A program made the position numbers and the translations under genes. A stretch of 64,000 bases of DNA from Myxococcales bacterium (GTDB taxonomy: Bacteria; Myxococcota_A; Polyangia; Palsa-1104). Below are positions 51,880-59,842 of the stretch, piece by piece (positions within the stretch are counted from its first letter, which is position 1; each line of letters starts with the position of its first letter). The notes under the pieces were generated by a model. The model worked only from the letters and a program-made list of their open reading frames with translations, did not search any database and had not been told where the DNA came from. The DNA lies in the NCBI GenBank assembly GCA_003170275.1, contig PNAM01000010.1, forward strand, positions 301,230-365,229, given 5' to 3'.

Positions 51880-52625
51880 TGTTCGACCGCTACGTCGTCG
51901 AGCAGACCAAGCCGAGCTGGAAGCGGCGCGCGCTCATGATCGCGTCGATCGGTCTGCACGGCCTGGCCGCGATCGCGCTGGTGGTGTGGTCGTTCTTCCA
52001 CGTCGAGGAGATCGCGCCGCCGGCGCTCTCGCTCACGTTCTTCTCCGCGCCGCCGCCGCCTCCTCCTCCGCCTCCGCCCGCCGCCAAGCACAAGTCGGAC
52101 GTCAAGAAGACCCAGCCCGTCGATCATAAGATGGTGCAGCCGGATCCGACCAAGACGCTGATCCAACCGAAGGACGACAAGCCGGTCGAGAAGGACGAGC
52201 CCGAAGAGGACGGCGCCCAGGAGGGCGGCGAAGAGGGCGGCGAAGAGGGCGGCGTCAAGGGCGGCGTGATCGGCGGCGTCAAGGGCGGCGTGGTGGGCGG
52301 CGTGGTGGGTTCCAACGGCACCGACATGAAAGCCAAGGCGCCGCCGCCCAAGACGGTGGCCGGCTTCACGCTGATCGCGCAGCAGATCTCGCACCCCGAC
52401 CCGCACCTTCCGGAGTGGGTGAAGAACCAGCACCACGAGCCGATCGTCAAGGGCATGTACAAGGTGTGCATCCGCAACGACGGCCACATCAGCGACGTGA
52501 CTCCGATGACCAGCATCAACGGCGCGGACCAGACCATCGGCGATCAGATTCGGACCAGCTGGGTCTACAAGCCGCAGCCGGTTCCCGTGTGTTTCATCGC
52601 AGCGCTCACCTTCAAATTGCAATAA
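51879..52625 (+). CDS. TonB-like energy transducer
   Basis: A 248-residue protein with one N-terminal membrane span (about residues 22-41), ten consecutive prolines (58-67), a charged Lys/Glu segment, a glycine-repeat region (about 112-146, GG every four residues) and a C-terminal TonB-like domain with GMYKVCIRNDGHISDVTP and SWVYKPQPVPVC. The two cysteines of that domain could pair. It follows a TPR lipoprotein and precedes exbB and two exbD genes, the full set of a Ton motor. The glycine repeat in place of the usual long Pro-Glu/Pro-Lys linker is unusual. AgmX/PglI-like alternatives share this C-terminal fold. Confidence 0.85.
   Translation: MFDRYVVEQTKPSWKRRALMIASIGLHGLAAIALVVWSFFHVEEIAPPALSLTFFSAPPPPPPPPPPAAKHKSDVKKTQPVDHKMVQPDPTKTLIQPKDDKPVEKDEPEEDGAQEGGEEGGEEGGVKGGVIGGVKGGVVGGVVGSNGTDMKAKAPPPKTVAGFTLIAQQISHPDPHLPEWVKNQHHEPIVKGMYKVCIRNDGHISDVTPMTSINGADQTIGDQIRTSWVYKPQPVPVCFIAALTFKLQ
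52221..52310 (+). repeat. In-frame GC-rich tandem repeat in the TonB-like gene
   Basis: Degenerate 12-base units built on GGCGGC with a varying codon pair (EE, VK, VI, VV) code for GG-x-x repeats in the periplasmic linker. About seven units are visible. The repeat is a candidate for slippage-driven length change of the linker between strains. Confidence 0.7.
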
Positions 52626-52637
52626 AGGAGCTGCTTC

Positions 52638-53336
52638 ATGCAGTCGTTCAATCCGTTCGAGATGTGGTCCAGCATGGGCGTCCTTGCCAAGGTCGTCCTG
52701 CTCACGCTGATCGGCATGTCGATCTACTCCTTGTGGGTGATGATCGATCGCTTCATGGTCTTCTCGAAGGCCAAGCGCTACTCGCTGGCGTTCGTGCTCG
52801 GGCTGCGCGAGCGGCTCGGCAAGCACGACCTCAACGGCGCGATGAAGCTGGCCAAGGCCGAGCCGCAGAGCCCGATCTCGCGCGTGATCAACGAGGCGCT
52901 GGTCGAGTATCGCGACGGCCTCGATGCGATCGCGCAGACCGGTCCCGACGAGATCGGCGAGTTCGACGTGGTCGACGCGGTCAACCGCGCCATCGATCGC
53001 GTCAAGGAGCGCGAGGTCGCCAACTTGAAGAAGGGCCTCGGCGGGCTGGCCTCGATCTCGTCGGCCGCGCCGTTCATCGGCCTCCTCGGCACCGTCGGCG
53101 GCATCATCACCGCGTTCCGCTCGATGGCGGCGTCCGGCCAGGGCGGCCTCGGCGCGGTCTCCGCCGGCATCGCAGAAGCGCTCTTCACCACCGCGGTCGG
53201 CCTGATCGTGGCCATCCCGGCGGTCATGGCGTTCAACTACTTCACCAACAGCATCGAGGCGTTCGTGGTCGACATGAACGACGTCTCGTCGGAGCTCATC
53301 TCGTATGTGCTTCGCGAGGGCAGGGACCGGAAGTAG
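52638..53336 (+). CDS. MotA/TolQ/ExbB proton-channel protein
   Basis: A 232-residue inner-membrane protein with three membrane spans: about 15-37 (VVLLTLIGMSIYSLWVMIDRF), about 135-157 (FIGLLGTVGGIITAFRSMA) and about 170-195 (AEALFTTAVGLIVAIPAVMAF). The PFIGLLGTVxGI and ALxTTAxGLxVAIPA motifs define ExbB/TolQ. It forms the proton channel of the motor with the ExbD proteins. Thirteen bases after tonB with AAGGAG before the ATG. In Myxococcus the related AglR works with two TolR-type partners in gliding, the same 1:2 gene ratio as here. Confidence 0.93.
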   Translation: MQSFNPFEMWSSMGVLAKVVLLTLIGMSIYSLWVMIDRFMVFSKAKRYSLAFVLGLRERLGKHDLNGAMKLAKAEPQSPISRVINEALVEYRDGLDAIAQTGPDEIGEFDVVDAVNRAIDRVKEREVANLKKGLGGLASISSAAPFIGLLGTVGGIITAFRSMAASGQGGLGAVSAGIAEALFTTAVGLIVAIPAVMAFNYFTNSIEAFVVDMNDVSSELISYVLREGRDRK

Positions 53337-53338
53337 CG

Positions 53339-53827
53339 ATGGCCACCAGCACCGCCGGGGGACCGTATCGCAAGTCGACGCCGCCGCGTCGCAAGCGGCC
53401 GCATATTCATCACAAGCGCCCTTCGCTGATCAAGAACGCGGCGGCCAAGTCGGAGATCAACGTCACGCCGCTGGTCGACGTGGTGCTGGTGCTGCTCATC
53501 ATCTTCATGGTCGTCACGCCGATGCTGCACCGCGGCGTGAAGATCGATCTGCCGGAGACCGCGCACCACGAAAAGAAGCAGGACACCGGTGAGCAGTTGG
53601 TGGTGAGCGTGCGCGCCGACGGCGTGTTCATCGAGACCGACAAGCTCGAAGGCGAGCAGCTCGCCGCGCGGCTGCGCCAGGAGCTCAAGACCTCGTCGCG
53701 GCCGGTGCACATCCGCGCCGACAGGAACCTCAAGTACGGCGAGGTCCGCAAGCTCCTCGAGCAGGTCCACGAAGCGGGCGCGATCACCGTCGGTATGGGC
53801 ACCGACGACCAGAAGGATGGGAAGTAG
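53339..53827 (+). CDS. ExbD/TolR family protein 1
   Basis: A 162-residue biopolymer-transport protein. It carries an unusually long, basic cytoplasmic N terminus of about 37 residues (PRRKRPHIHHKRPSLIK), then EINVTPLVDVVLVLLIIFMVVTP, where the Asp in the single membrane span is the proton-carrying residue, and a periplasmic domain ending VHEAGAITVGMGTDDQ. ATG 53339 is two bases after the exbB stop. It lies directly before a second exbD gene. Motor stator role with ExbB is family knowledge; its specific partner is unknown. Confidence 0.93.
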   Translation: MATSTAGGPYRKSTPPRRKRPHIHHKRPSLIKNAAAKSEINVTPLVDVVLVLLIIFMVVTPMLHRGVKIDLPETAHHEKKQDTGEQLVVSVRADGVFIETDKLEGEQLAARLRQELKTSSRPVHIRADRNLKYGEVRKLLEQVHEAGAITVGMGTDDQKDGK

Positions 53828-54232
<405 letters not shown>

Positions 54233-54290
54233 CCCCGCCTACGCCTTTTTTCTCTCGTTAGTTTCTATCGCAAAACTCCAACAAAAGTAT

Positions 54291-54319
54291 TTGCAAGCCG
54301 TCGACGGCTTGTATATGGT
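54291..54319 (+). promoter_or_regulatory. Promoter with perfect palindrome in the spacer
   Basis: TTGCAA (54291-54296) and TATGGT (54314-54319) are 17 bases apart; TATATG (54312-54317) is an alternative -10. The spacer is filled by the perfect 18-bp palindrome CAAGCCGTCGACGGCTTG (54294-54311), which looks like an operator for a dimeric repressor. It reads into the lipoprotein-receptor pair at 54391. The ribosome site GGAGG (54378-54382) sits in a short inverted repeat CCTCC-T-GGAGG. Confidence 0.55.
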
Positions 54320-54390
54320 CCGCGGCTAAGCTGGTAACAGCCCTTGAAACAGTGGCCGAAACAGTTTCATTCCTCCTGGAGGCGTAAGCC

Positions 54391-55536
54391 ATGAGCTTGC
54401 GAAGCAAAGTCCTCGTTCCACTAATGTTCACGGTGTTCGTGTCCGGATGCTTTCCGTACAAGAACCACGACGGCGATTATTACTCGGGGCCCGTCGACCC
54501 GACTTTGTTCCCACCCGCCTACCAGGGCGCTGGGTTCGCGGATTCGGGAAGCTTCGGCACGTTCATGGCCGCGCAAGCGTTCGTGACGAACGGGGACATG
54601 GTGTTCTATTACCTGTTCCCGGGCGCGACGACCAAGCTGCGCACCGAGAGCTCGACGAACGGAATGGTCACGGTCAAGGACCGCGCGCCGGTCTACGTGT
54701 TCGACGGCGATCCGTCGAAGGATTCGAGCAAGTGTGTGGCGCCGCAGAACTACGTCTACGACGAGCGGCGCGACGACGTTCACTTTGACGTCCAGGGAAA
54801 CATCTTCCAACAGAAACAGACTTCGAAGGACCCGGCCGCGTTGCCCAGCGACGCCGGATACGTGCCGGTGTACAGCGAAGTGCCGGTCGCGTCGGGCGGC
54901 GAAGGCTGCCAGACGCTGCACTCCGCGGACGGAGTCATGGCCTCGAAGCAGCTCACGCTGATGACCGACCCGGCGCCGATCGGCAGCCCGGACTTCCGGC
55001 CGGTCGGTCATCCGGACGGCAAGTACCTGGCGTACGCGGTGATCGATCCGGCCGCCGACGTGCGGCTGCCGGACGGCACGCTCAACCCGAACACCATGCT
55101 CGGCCCGCAGCGCTTCGGCTGGTACGACCACTTCATGGTCGCGTACATCGACGGTGGTTATGTGCCCACCACGATGGTCACGGTGCCCGGCATGATGGGC
55201 GCTCCCGACGAGATGCAGATCGTCGCTCAGTCGATGACGCTCTACGCGCCCAACACCTGGCTCGACGCGATGGGGAACCCGACCGGCTGCGACCCGACCG
55301 ATCCGACAGGCGCGACCAGCGGGGCTCCCTGCCTCGCGCAGGGCTTCGATGTCATCGACGGTGTAGGCGGAATGGCGGCGGTTCGCGGCAAGGCCGGCTA
55401 CTCGCCGATCTGCCACGTCCTGACCTATACGCCCGCGGATCCCACCGCGCTGCCGACAGACCCGTCGATGATCGATCCGGCGACGGTCGACCCCGACACG
55501 GCAACCCTCGTCTACTGCCTTCAGGTCGCGCAGTAG
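54391..55536 (+). CDS. Lipoprotein paired with TonB-dependent receptor
   Basis: A 381-residue lipoprotein of unknown function. Signal peptide and lipobox VSGC (Cys20), followed by FPYKNHDGDYYSGP. The mature domain is rich in Gly, Pro, Tyr and Asp and low in Lys-rich helices (for example VVSG-type strands around FGWYDHFMVAYIDGGYVP). Several cysteines (in SSKCVAP, EGCQTL, TGCDPT, APCLAQ, PICHVL, VYCLQV) suggest disulfides. Good ribosome site GGAGG at 54378-54382. It ends 24 bases before the receptor gene, so it may be a surface partner in SusD-like fashion, though no SusD motifs are seen. Confidence 0.85.
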   Translation: MSLRSKVLVPLMFTVFVSGCFPYKNHDGDYYSGPVDPTLFPPAYQGAGFADSGSFGTFMAAQAFVTNGDMVFYYLFPGATTKLRTESSTNGMVTVKDRAPVYVFDGDPSKDSSKCVAPQNYVYDERRDDVHFDVQGNIFQQKQTSKDPAALPSDAGYVPVYSEVPVASGGEGCQTLHSADGVMASKQLTLMTDPAPIGSPDFRPVGHPDGKYLAYAVIDPAADVRLPDGTLNPNTMLGPQRFGWYDHFMVAYIDGGYVPTTMVTVPGMMGAPDEMQIVAQSMTLYAPNTWLDAMGNPTGCDPTDPTGATSGAPCLAQGFDVIDGVGGMAAVRGKAGYSPICHVLTYTPADPTALPTDPSMIDPATVDPDTATLVYCLQVAQ

Positions 55537-55560
55537 CTCATGCGCGAACGGAGCCGACAC

Positions 55561-58395
55561 ATGAGCCCAATGAAAAATCTGAAGGTCGCCCTGCTCCTCG
55601 CCGCCGCGGTAGCCATCCCGCGGGCCGCTTGGGCAGTCGGCGAAGTCAACGGTCGTATCCAAGGCGTAGTCAGTGAAGCAGCCACCGGCGCCCCGGTTCC
55701 AGGCGCCGCCATCACGGTGTCCGGCGGCCAGCTCATCGGCGGTCCGCGCACCGTCACCACCGGCGACGACGGACGTTACGAAATCGTCGAGCTTCCGCCG
55801 GGCCGCTACGACGTCGAGGTCAGCTACTCGGGCGTCAAGCCGATCAAGCGCCGGGTGATCGTCCGGCAGGGCGAGCTCCTCCCGCTCGACATCGCCTGGT
55901 CGGCCGAGCTCGCCGAGACCGAAGTCACGGTCGTCGTCGAAGAGCGGCACATGACCAAGCCGGACTCCACGCAGTCGGGCACCGTCATCTCGCTCGACAC
56001 CTCGTCCAAGGTCGCCACCAGCCGCAGCTACCAGGACATCGCGCTGCAGGTCGCTGGCGTCGTCGACGTCAACGGCGGCGGCAATCCGCAGGTCAAGGGC
56101 GGCAACTTGCTGATGAACCGCTACCTGGTCGACGGTCTCGACATCACCGACCCGGTGACCAACACCTTCTCCGCCAACATCAACTTCGACTCGATCTCGT
56201 CGATCGAGGTCCTCACGGGCGGCATGGAAGCGCAGTACAACTCGATGGGCGGCGTGATCAACCTGATCACCGCCGGCGGCTCCGACGAGTGGCACGTGGA
56301 CGCGTCGCTGTACGTCAACAACGACAAGTTCTCGGCGACCGGCCAGTACGGCTCGCAACTGTACGACGGCCAGAACCAGACCACCCGGATCCCGCCCGCA
56401 CCGACGCAGGGCTATCAGGCCAACGTGAACGTGGGCGGCCCGATCCTCAAGCACCGGTTGTGGTTCAACGTCTCGCTCGAGTACGATTACACCGAGGCTT
56501 CGACCCCGGCCGGCCCGCCGCTCAACACCCAGTCGCCGACCCGCAAGTTCAACAGCGTGTTCGCCCGCCTCAAGTTGACCTGGGCGCCGAACGAGAAGCA
56601 CCGCGTGACCCTGTCGGCGTCGACCGACCCGGCGTTCATCAGCAATATCAACCGGGCCTCGGCCAACAAGCGCCTGCCCATCGCGCAGAACTACCAGGAG
56701 CAGGGCGGCGCGTTCGGCATCCTGTCGTGGGATTGGTTCATCAACCAGAACATCAACACCAACGTGCAGACCGGCTTCTTGTACGAGCACCTCTACGACG
56801 GCTCGCAGGGCGCCTTCACCAGCATCGACAACAACGGCTCGGAGAAGATGTTCTCCGACAAGAACTTCAAGTACAACTTCAACCAGCCGCAGCACGTCAA
56901 CGCGCAGGACGGCTCGGTCTGGTACCAGGGCTCGGCGGCCAACACCTACGACCGCCGCTATGCCTTCCAGCTCGACCCGTCGGTCTCGATGCGTGGCCGC
57001 CTCGCCGGCTACCACGACGCGAAGATCGGCATCCAGACCCGCTACATCAAGTCGACCTTCGACGTGGCGAACACCGGCCAGGGCGTGTCCTACGTCGACA
57101 ACGGCGGCGGACCGCTCGAAGGCGGTCTGTGCGACGAGGCCACCGGCAGGGGCGGCTGCTTCCTCAAGAACGTCACCAGCGACTATTCGACCTCGTACTC
57201 GGGCTTCAGCATCGGCGGTTACATCCAGGATCGCTGGAAGCCGGTCAAGCGCCTCACGGTCCTCCCCGGCATCCGCTTCGACTACGGCATGACGCAGAAC
57301 GGGATCGGCCAGAAGGTCTCCGACCTGTTCGGCGTGGCGCCGCGTATCGGCTTCGTGCTCGATCTGACCGGCGACCAGAAGACCATCCTGTCGGCGTTCT
57401 ACGGCCGCTCCAACGACGTCGCCAACTTGCTCCCGGCGGCGAACGGCACACCGTCGGCGATCACCAACACGTACGCGTGGAACCCCGCCTCCGGGACCGT
57501 TGGGCAGTTCAGCGATCTGGTGCAGTCGAGCGGCGGTCCCAAGGGCTATCGCATCGACCCGCGCGCCACCACCCCGCCGCACACCGACGAAGTCGACGTA
57601 TCGCTGCGCCGCGAAGTGTTCGTGAACTCGGTCGCCAACATCGAGTACACGTACAAGAAGGTCTCCAACCTGTGGGACCTCGTCGAGAGCAACCAGGTGT
57701 GGGATCCGACCGGCTACCGCACCATCGGGTACGTCGACAGCGCCACGCCGCAAACCATCAACCTCATCACCACCAACAGCGGCCTGGTCCGCGAGTATCA
57801 GGGCGTAGACTTCTCGATCGAGTCGCGGCCCACCCCGAACTGGGACATCTATGCCGCGTACACGCTCTCGTGGCTGTACGGCTCGGGCGGCGATCAGCTC
57901 GGCGGTCAGGTCAACGGCACGCCCGGCGCAAACTACAACCCGCGCCAGACGCCGTTCTGGGACGGCTACCTGCCGGAAGACGTGCGCCACGTGCTCAAGC
58001 TGCGCGTCGCGTACAGCAACTCGGGCTTCAACGTCGGCGGCTTCTTCCAGTACGCGTCGGGTTCGCCGCTCACCAAGACGTACTTCCAGTACCTTCCCGA
58101 CGGCGACTTCCTCAATCAGCGCTCGCCGAGCGGCACCGAGCCGGGCCCCACGCCCAACAGTCCGCGCGGCTTCAGCGAGTTCCGCCTGCCGGACACCATC
58201 CAGCTGGACGTTCGCGTGTCGTACGACTTCCACGCGCTCATCAAGCAGCACCTCGTCCTGATCGCCGACTTGTTCAACCTGTTCAACCTGCAGACGGCGA
58301 CTGCCGTCGAGGCGACCAACATCCCGAACTTCGGTCAGATCCTGACCCGCCAGACGCCGTTCAAGTTCCAGCTCGGCCTTCGCTACCAGTACTAA
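55561..58395 (+). CDS. Oar-like TonB-dependent receptor
   Basis: A 944-residue outer-membrane receptor. ATG 55561 is preferred (GGAG at 55550-55553) over ATG 55540. Signal peptide ends about AAWA. An N-terminal carboxypeptidase-regulatory-like domain follows (GVVSEAATGAPVPGAAITVSGG, TGDDGRYEIVELPPGRYDV). The plug has SYQDIALQVAGVVDVNGGG and the YLVDGLDITDPVTNTF motif typical of Oar proteins. The rest is a large barrel ending in LGLRYQY. In Myxococcus, Oar is linked to protein secretion and development; Oar-like receptors elsewhere take up peptides. Closed by a strong terminator at 58415-58447. Confidence 0.93.
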   Translation: MSPMKNLKVALLLAAAVAIPRAAWAVGEVNGRIQGVVSEAATGAPVPGAAITVSGGQLIGGPRTVTTGDDGRYEIVELPPGRYDVEVSYSGVKPIKRRVIVRQGELLPLDIAWSAELAETEVTVVVEERHMTKPDSTQSGTVISLDTSSKVATSRSYQDIALQVAGVVDVNGGGNPQVKGGNLLMNRYLVDGLDITDPVTNTFSANINFDSISSIEVLTGGMEAQYNSMGGVINLITAGGSDEWHVDASLYVNNDKFSATGQYGSQLYDGQNQTTRIPPAPTQGYQANVNVGGPILKHRLWFNVSLEYDYTEASTPAGPPLNTQSPTRKFNSVFARLKLTWAPNEKHRVTLSASTDPAFISNINRASANKRLPIAQNYQEQGGAFGILSWDWFINQNINTNVQTGFLYEHLYDGSQGAFTSIDNNGSEKMFSDKNFKYNFNQPQHVNAQDGSVWYQGSAANTYDRRYAFQLDPSVSMRGRLAGYHDAKIGIQTRYIKSTFDVANTGQGVSYVDNGGGPLEGGLCDEATGRGGCFLKNVTSDYSTSYSGFSIGGYIQDRWKPVKRLTVLPGIRFDYGMTQNGIGQKVSDLFGVAPRIGFVLDLTGDQKTILSAFYGRSNDVANLLPAANGTPSAITNTYAWNPASGTVGQFSDLVQSSGGPKGYRIDPRATTPPHTDEVDVSLRREVFVNSVANIEYTYKKVSNLWDLVESNQVWDPTGYRTIGYVDSATPQTINLITTNSGLVREYQGVDFSIESRPTPNWDIYAAYTLSWLYGSGGDQLGGQVNGTPGANYNPRQTPFWDGYLPEDVRHVLKLRVAYSNSGFNVGGFFQYASGSPLTKTYFQYLPDGDFLNQRSPSGTEPGPTPNSPRGFSEFRLPDTIQLDVRVSYDFHALIKQHLVLIADLFNLFNLQTATAVEATNIPNFGQILTRQTPFKFQLGLRYQY

Positions 58396-58414
58396 GCAAG
58401 ACGCTTCGTTCCAA

Positions 58415-58447
58415 GGGCGGGCCGGGTCACTCCGGTCCGCCCTTTTT
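58415..58447 (+). terminator. Rho-independent terminator
   Basis: An 11-bp stem (58415-58425 with 58432-58442, one G-U pair), a six-base loop and five T at 58443-58447, starting 19 bases after the receptor stop. It ends the lipoprotein-receptor operon and separates it from the M16 genes. Confidence 0.9.
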
Positions 58448-58498
58448 CATTGGAGCTAACCCCTTGATCTCGGCGCGCGGGCGGACCACAGTCCCGCC

Positions 58499-59842
58499 AT
58501 GCGCACGCTCCTGGCCCTCCTCCTGACGCTGACCGGCGCGGCCCACGCGGCCGAAAAGCCCAACCTCCCCGATCTGAAACAGTGGCAGCTCTCGAACGGG
58601 CTGAAGGTGATCTTCTTCGCCGACCACAAAGCGCCGCTGACCACCGTGCAGGTGGTCTATCGCGTCGGCGGCAAGGACGAGCCCGCCGACAAGCGCGGCA
58701 TCGCGCACATGTTCGAGCACATGATGTTCAAGGGCTCGACGCACGTGCCGCCGGAGATGCACGCGCGCTTCATCGATTCGGTGGGCGGCAACGAGAACGC
58801 GTTCACCGCCGACGACGTGACGCTGTACTACGACACCATCCCGCCGGCGGCGCTCGACTTCACGCTCAAGCTCGAGGCGGAGCGGATGCGCAACCTGGTC
58901 CTGTACCAGAAGACCATCGACTCCGAGCGCGAGGTCGTCAAGGAGGAGCTGCGCGTGCGGCTGGAGAACAGCCCGGTGCAGAAGGCGGTCGACAAGGTGC
59001 TGCACCTCGCCTACACGGTGCACCCGTATCGCCAGACGCCGATCGGCGAGAAGAAGATGCTCGACACGGTCACCGTCGACGACTGCAAGAAGTTCTACTC
59101 GATGTACTACCGGCCGAACAACGCGACGCTGATCGTCGCCGGCGACAGCGACGAGGCGCAGGTGCGCAAGCTGGTCGAGACGCACTTCGGCGCGCTCGAG
59201 CCGGGGCCGGAGCCCAGGCGGCCCGCCGAGGCGATGACCGAGCCGGAGCAGAAGGAGCTGCGCGAGGCCACGCTCAACCTGCCGGTGCAGCTGCCGGTGG
59301 TGATCGGCGCGTACCACATTCCCGGCGGCTCGTCGGAGGATCTGTACGCGCTCGAGGTGCTGCAGCAGATCTTGTCGAGCGGCGAGTCGTCGCGCATGTA
59401 CCAGCGGCTGGTGCGCAAGGATCACGTGGCGGTGGGCGCGGGCGGGTTCGTGTTCGACCACGAAGATCCGGGGGTGTTTCTCACCTTCGCGGCGTTCTTG
59501 CAGGCTGGCGATGCCGACAAGGTAAAGCAGGCGCTCGCCGAGGAGATCGAGAAGGTGGCGACCGCGCCGGTGTCCGCGCAGGAGCTCGCCAAGGCGAAGA
59601 ACCAGCTGGCGGCGCGCGCGGTGTTCCGGCGCGAGCGGGTCTCGTCGATCGCCACCGAGATCGGCGTCAACCTGGTGGTGGCGCACGATCCGCTGCACGC
59701 GTTCAGCGCGCCCGCCAAGTACGACCTGGTCACCGCCGCCGACGTGCAGCGGGTGGCGCAGAAGTTCCTGGTGCGGACCAACTACAGTCAGGTGACGCTG
59801 CAGCCACCTGCCGCCGCGCCGAAGAAGGGAGGCGCGAAATGA
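58499..59842 (+). CDS. M16 family zinc metallopeptidase
   Basis: A 447-residue secreted peptidase. Signal peptide to about residue 18 (LLALLLTLTGAAHAA). The inverted zinc motif H-x-x-E-H is intact (His70, Glu73, His74 in IAHMFEHMMFKG), and the third ligand Glu150 lies 76 residues downstream in VVKEELRVRLEN, the expected spacing. The second, non-catalytic half has SSRMYQRLVR. Pitrilysin/processing-peptidase relatives cut short or unfolded peptides. It overlaps the next M16 gene by four bases; such pairs act as a catalytic and a non-catalytic subunit. Periplasmic by its signal peptide. Confidence 0.95.
   Translation: MRTLLALLLTLTGAAHAAEKPNLPDLKQWQLSNGLKVIFFADHKAPLTTVQVVYRVGGKDEPADKRGIAHMFEHMMFKGSTHVPPEMHARFIDSVGGNENAFTADDVTLYYDTIPPAALDFTLKLEAERMRNLVLYQKTIDSEREVVKEELRVRLENSPVQKAVDKVLHLAYTVHPYRQTPIGEKKMLDTVTVDDCKKFYSMYYRPNNATLIVAGDSDEAQVRKLVETHFGALEPGPEPRRPAEAMTEPEQKELREATLNLPVQLPVVIGAYHIPGGSSEDLYALEVLQQILSSGESSRMYQRLVRKDHVAVGAGGFVFDHEDPGVFLTFAAFLQAGDADKVKQALAEEIEKVATAPVSAQELAKAKNQLAARAVFRRERVSSIATEIGVNLVVAHDPLHAFSAPAKYDLVTAADVQRVAQKFLVRTNYSQVTLQPPAAAPKKGGAK

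Noticed and set aside
54246-54252. Terminator after the second exbD gene
   Set aside because: A T-run is present but no stable hairpin precedes it.
54421-58251. Minus-strand open frame of 1276 codons opposite the lipoprotein and Oar-like receptor
   Set aside because: It crosses the gap between two well-supported genes and reads as Arg/Val/Asp-rich antisense without domains.
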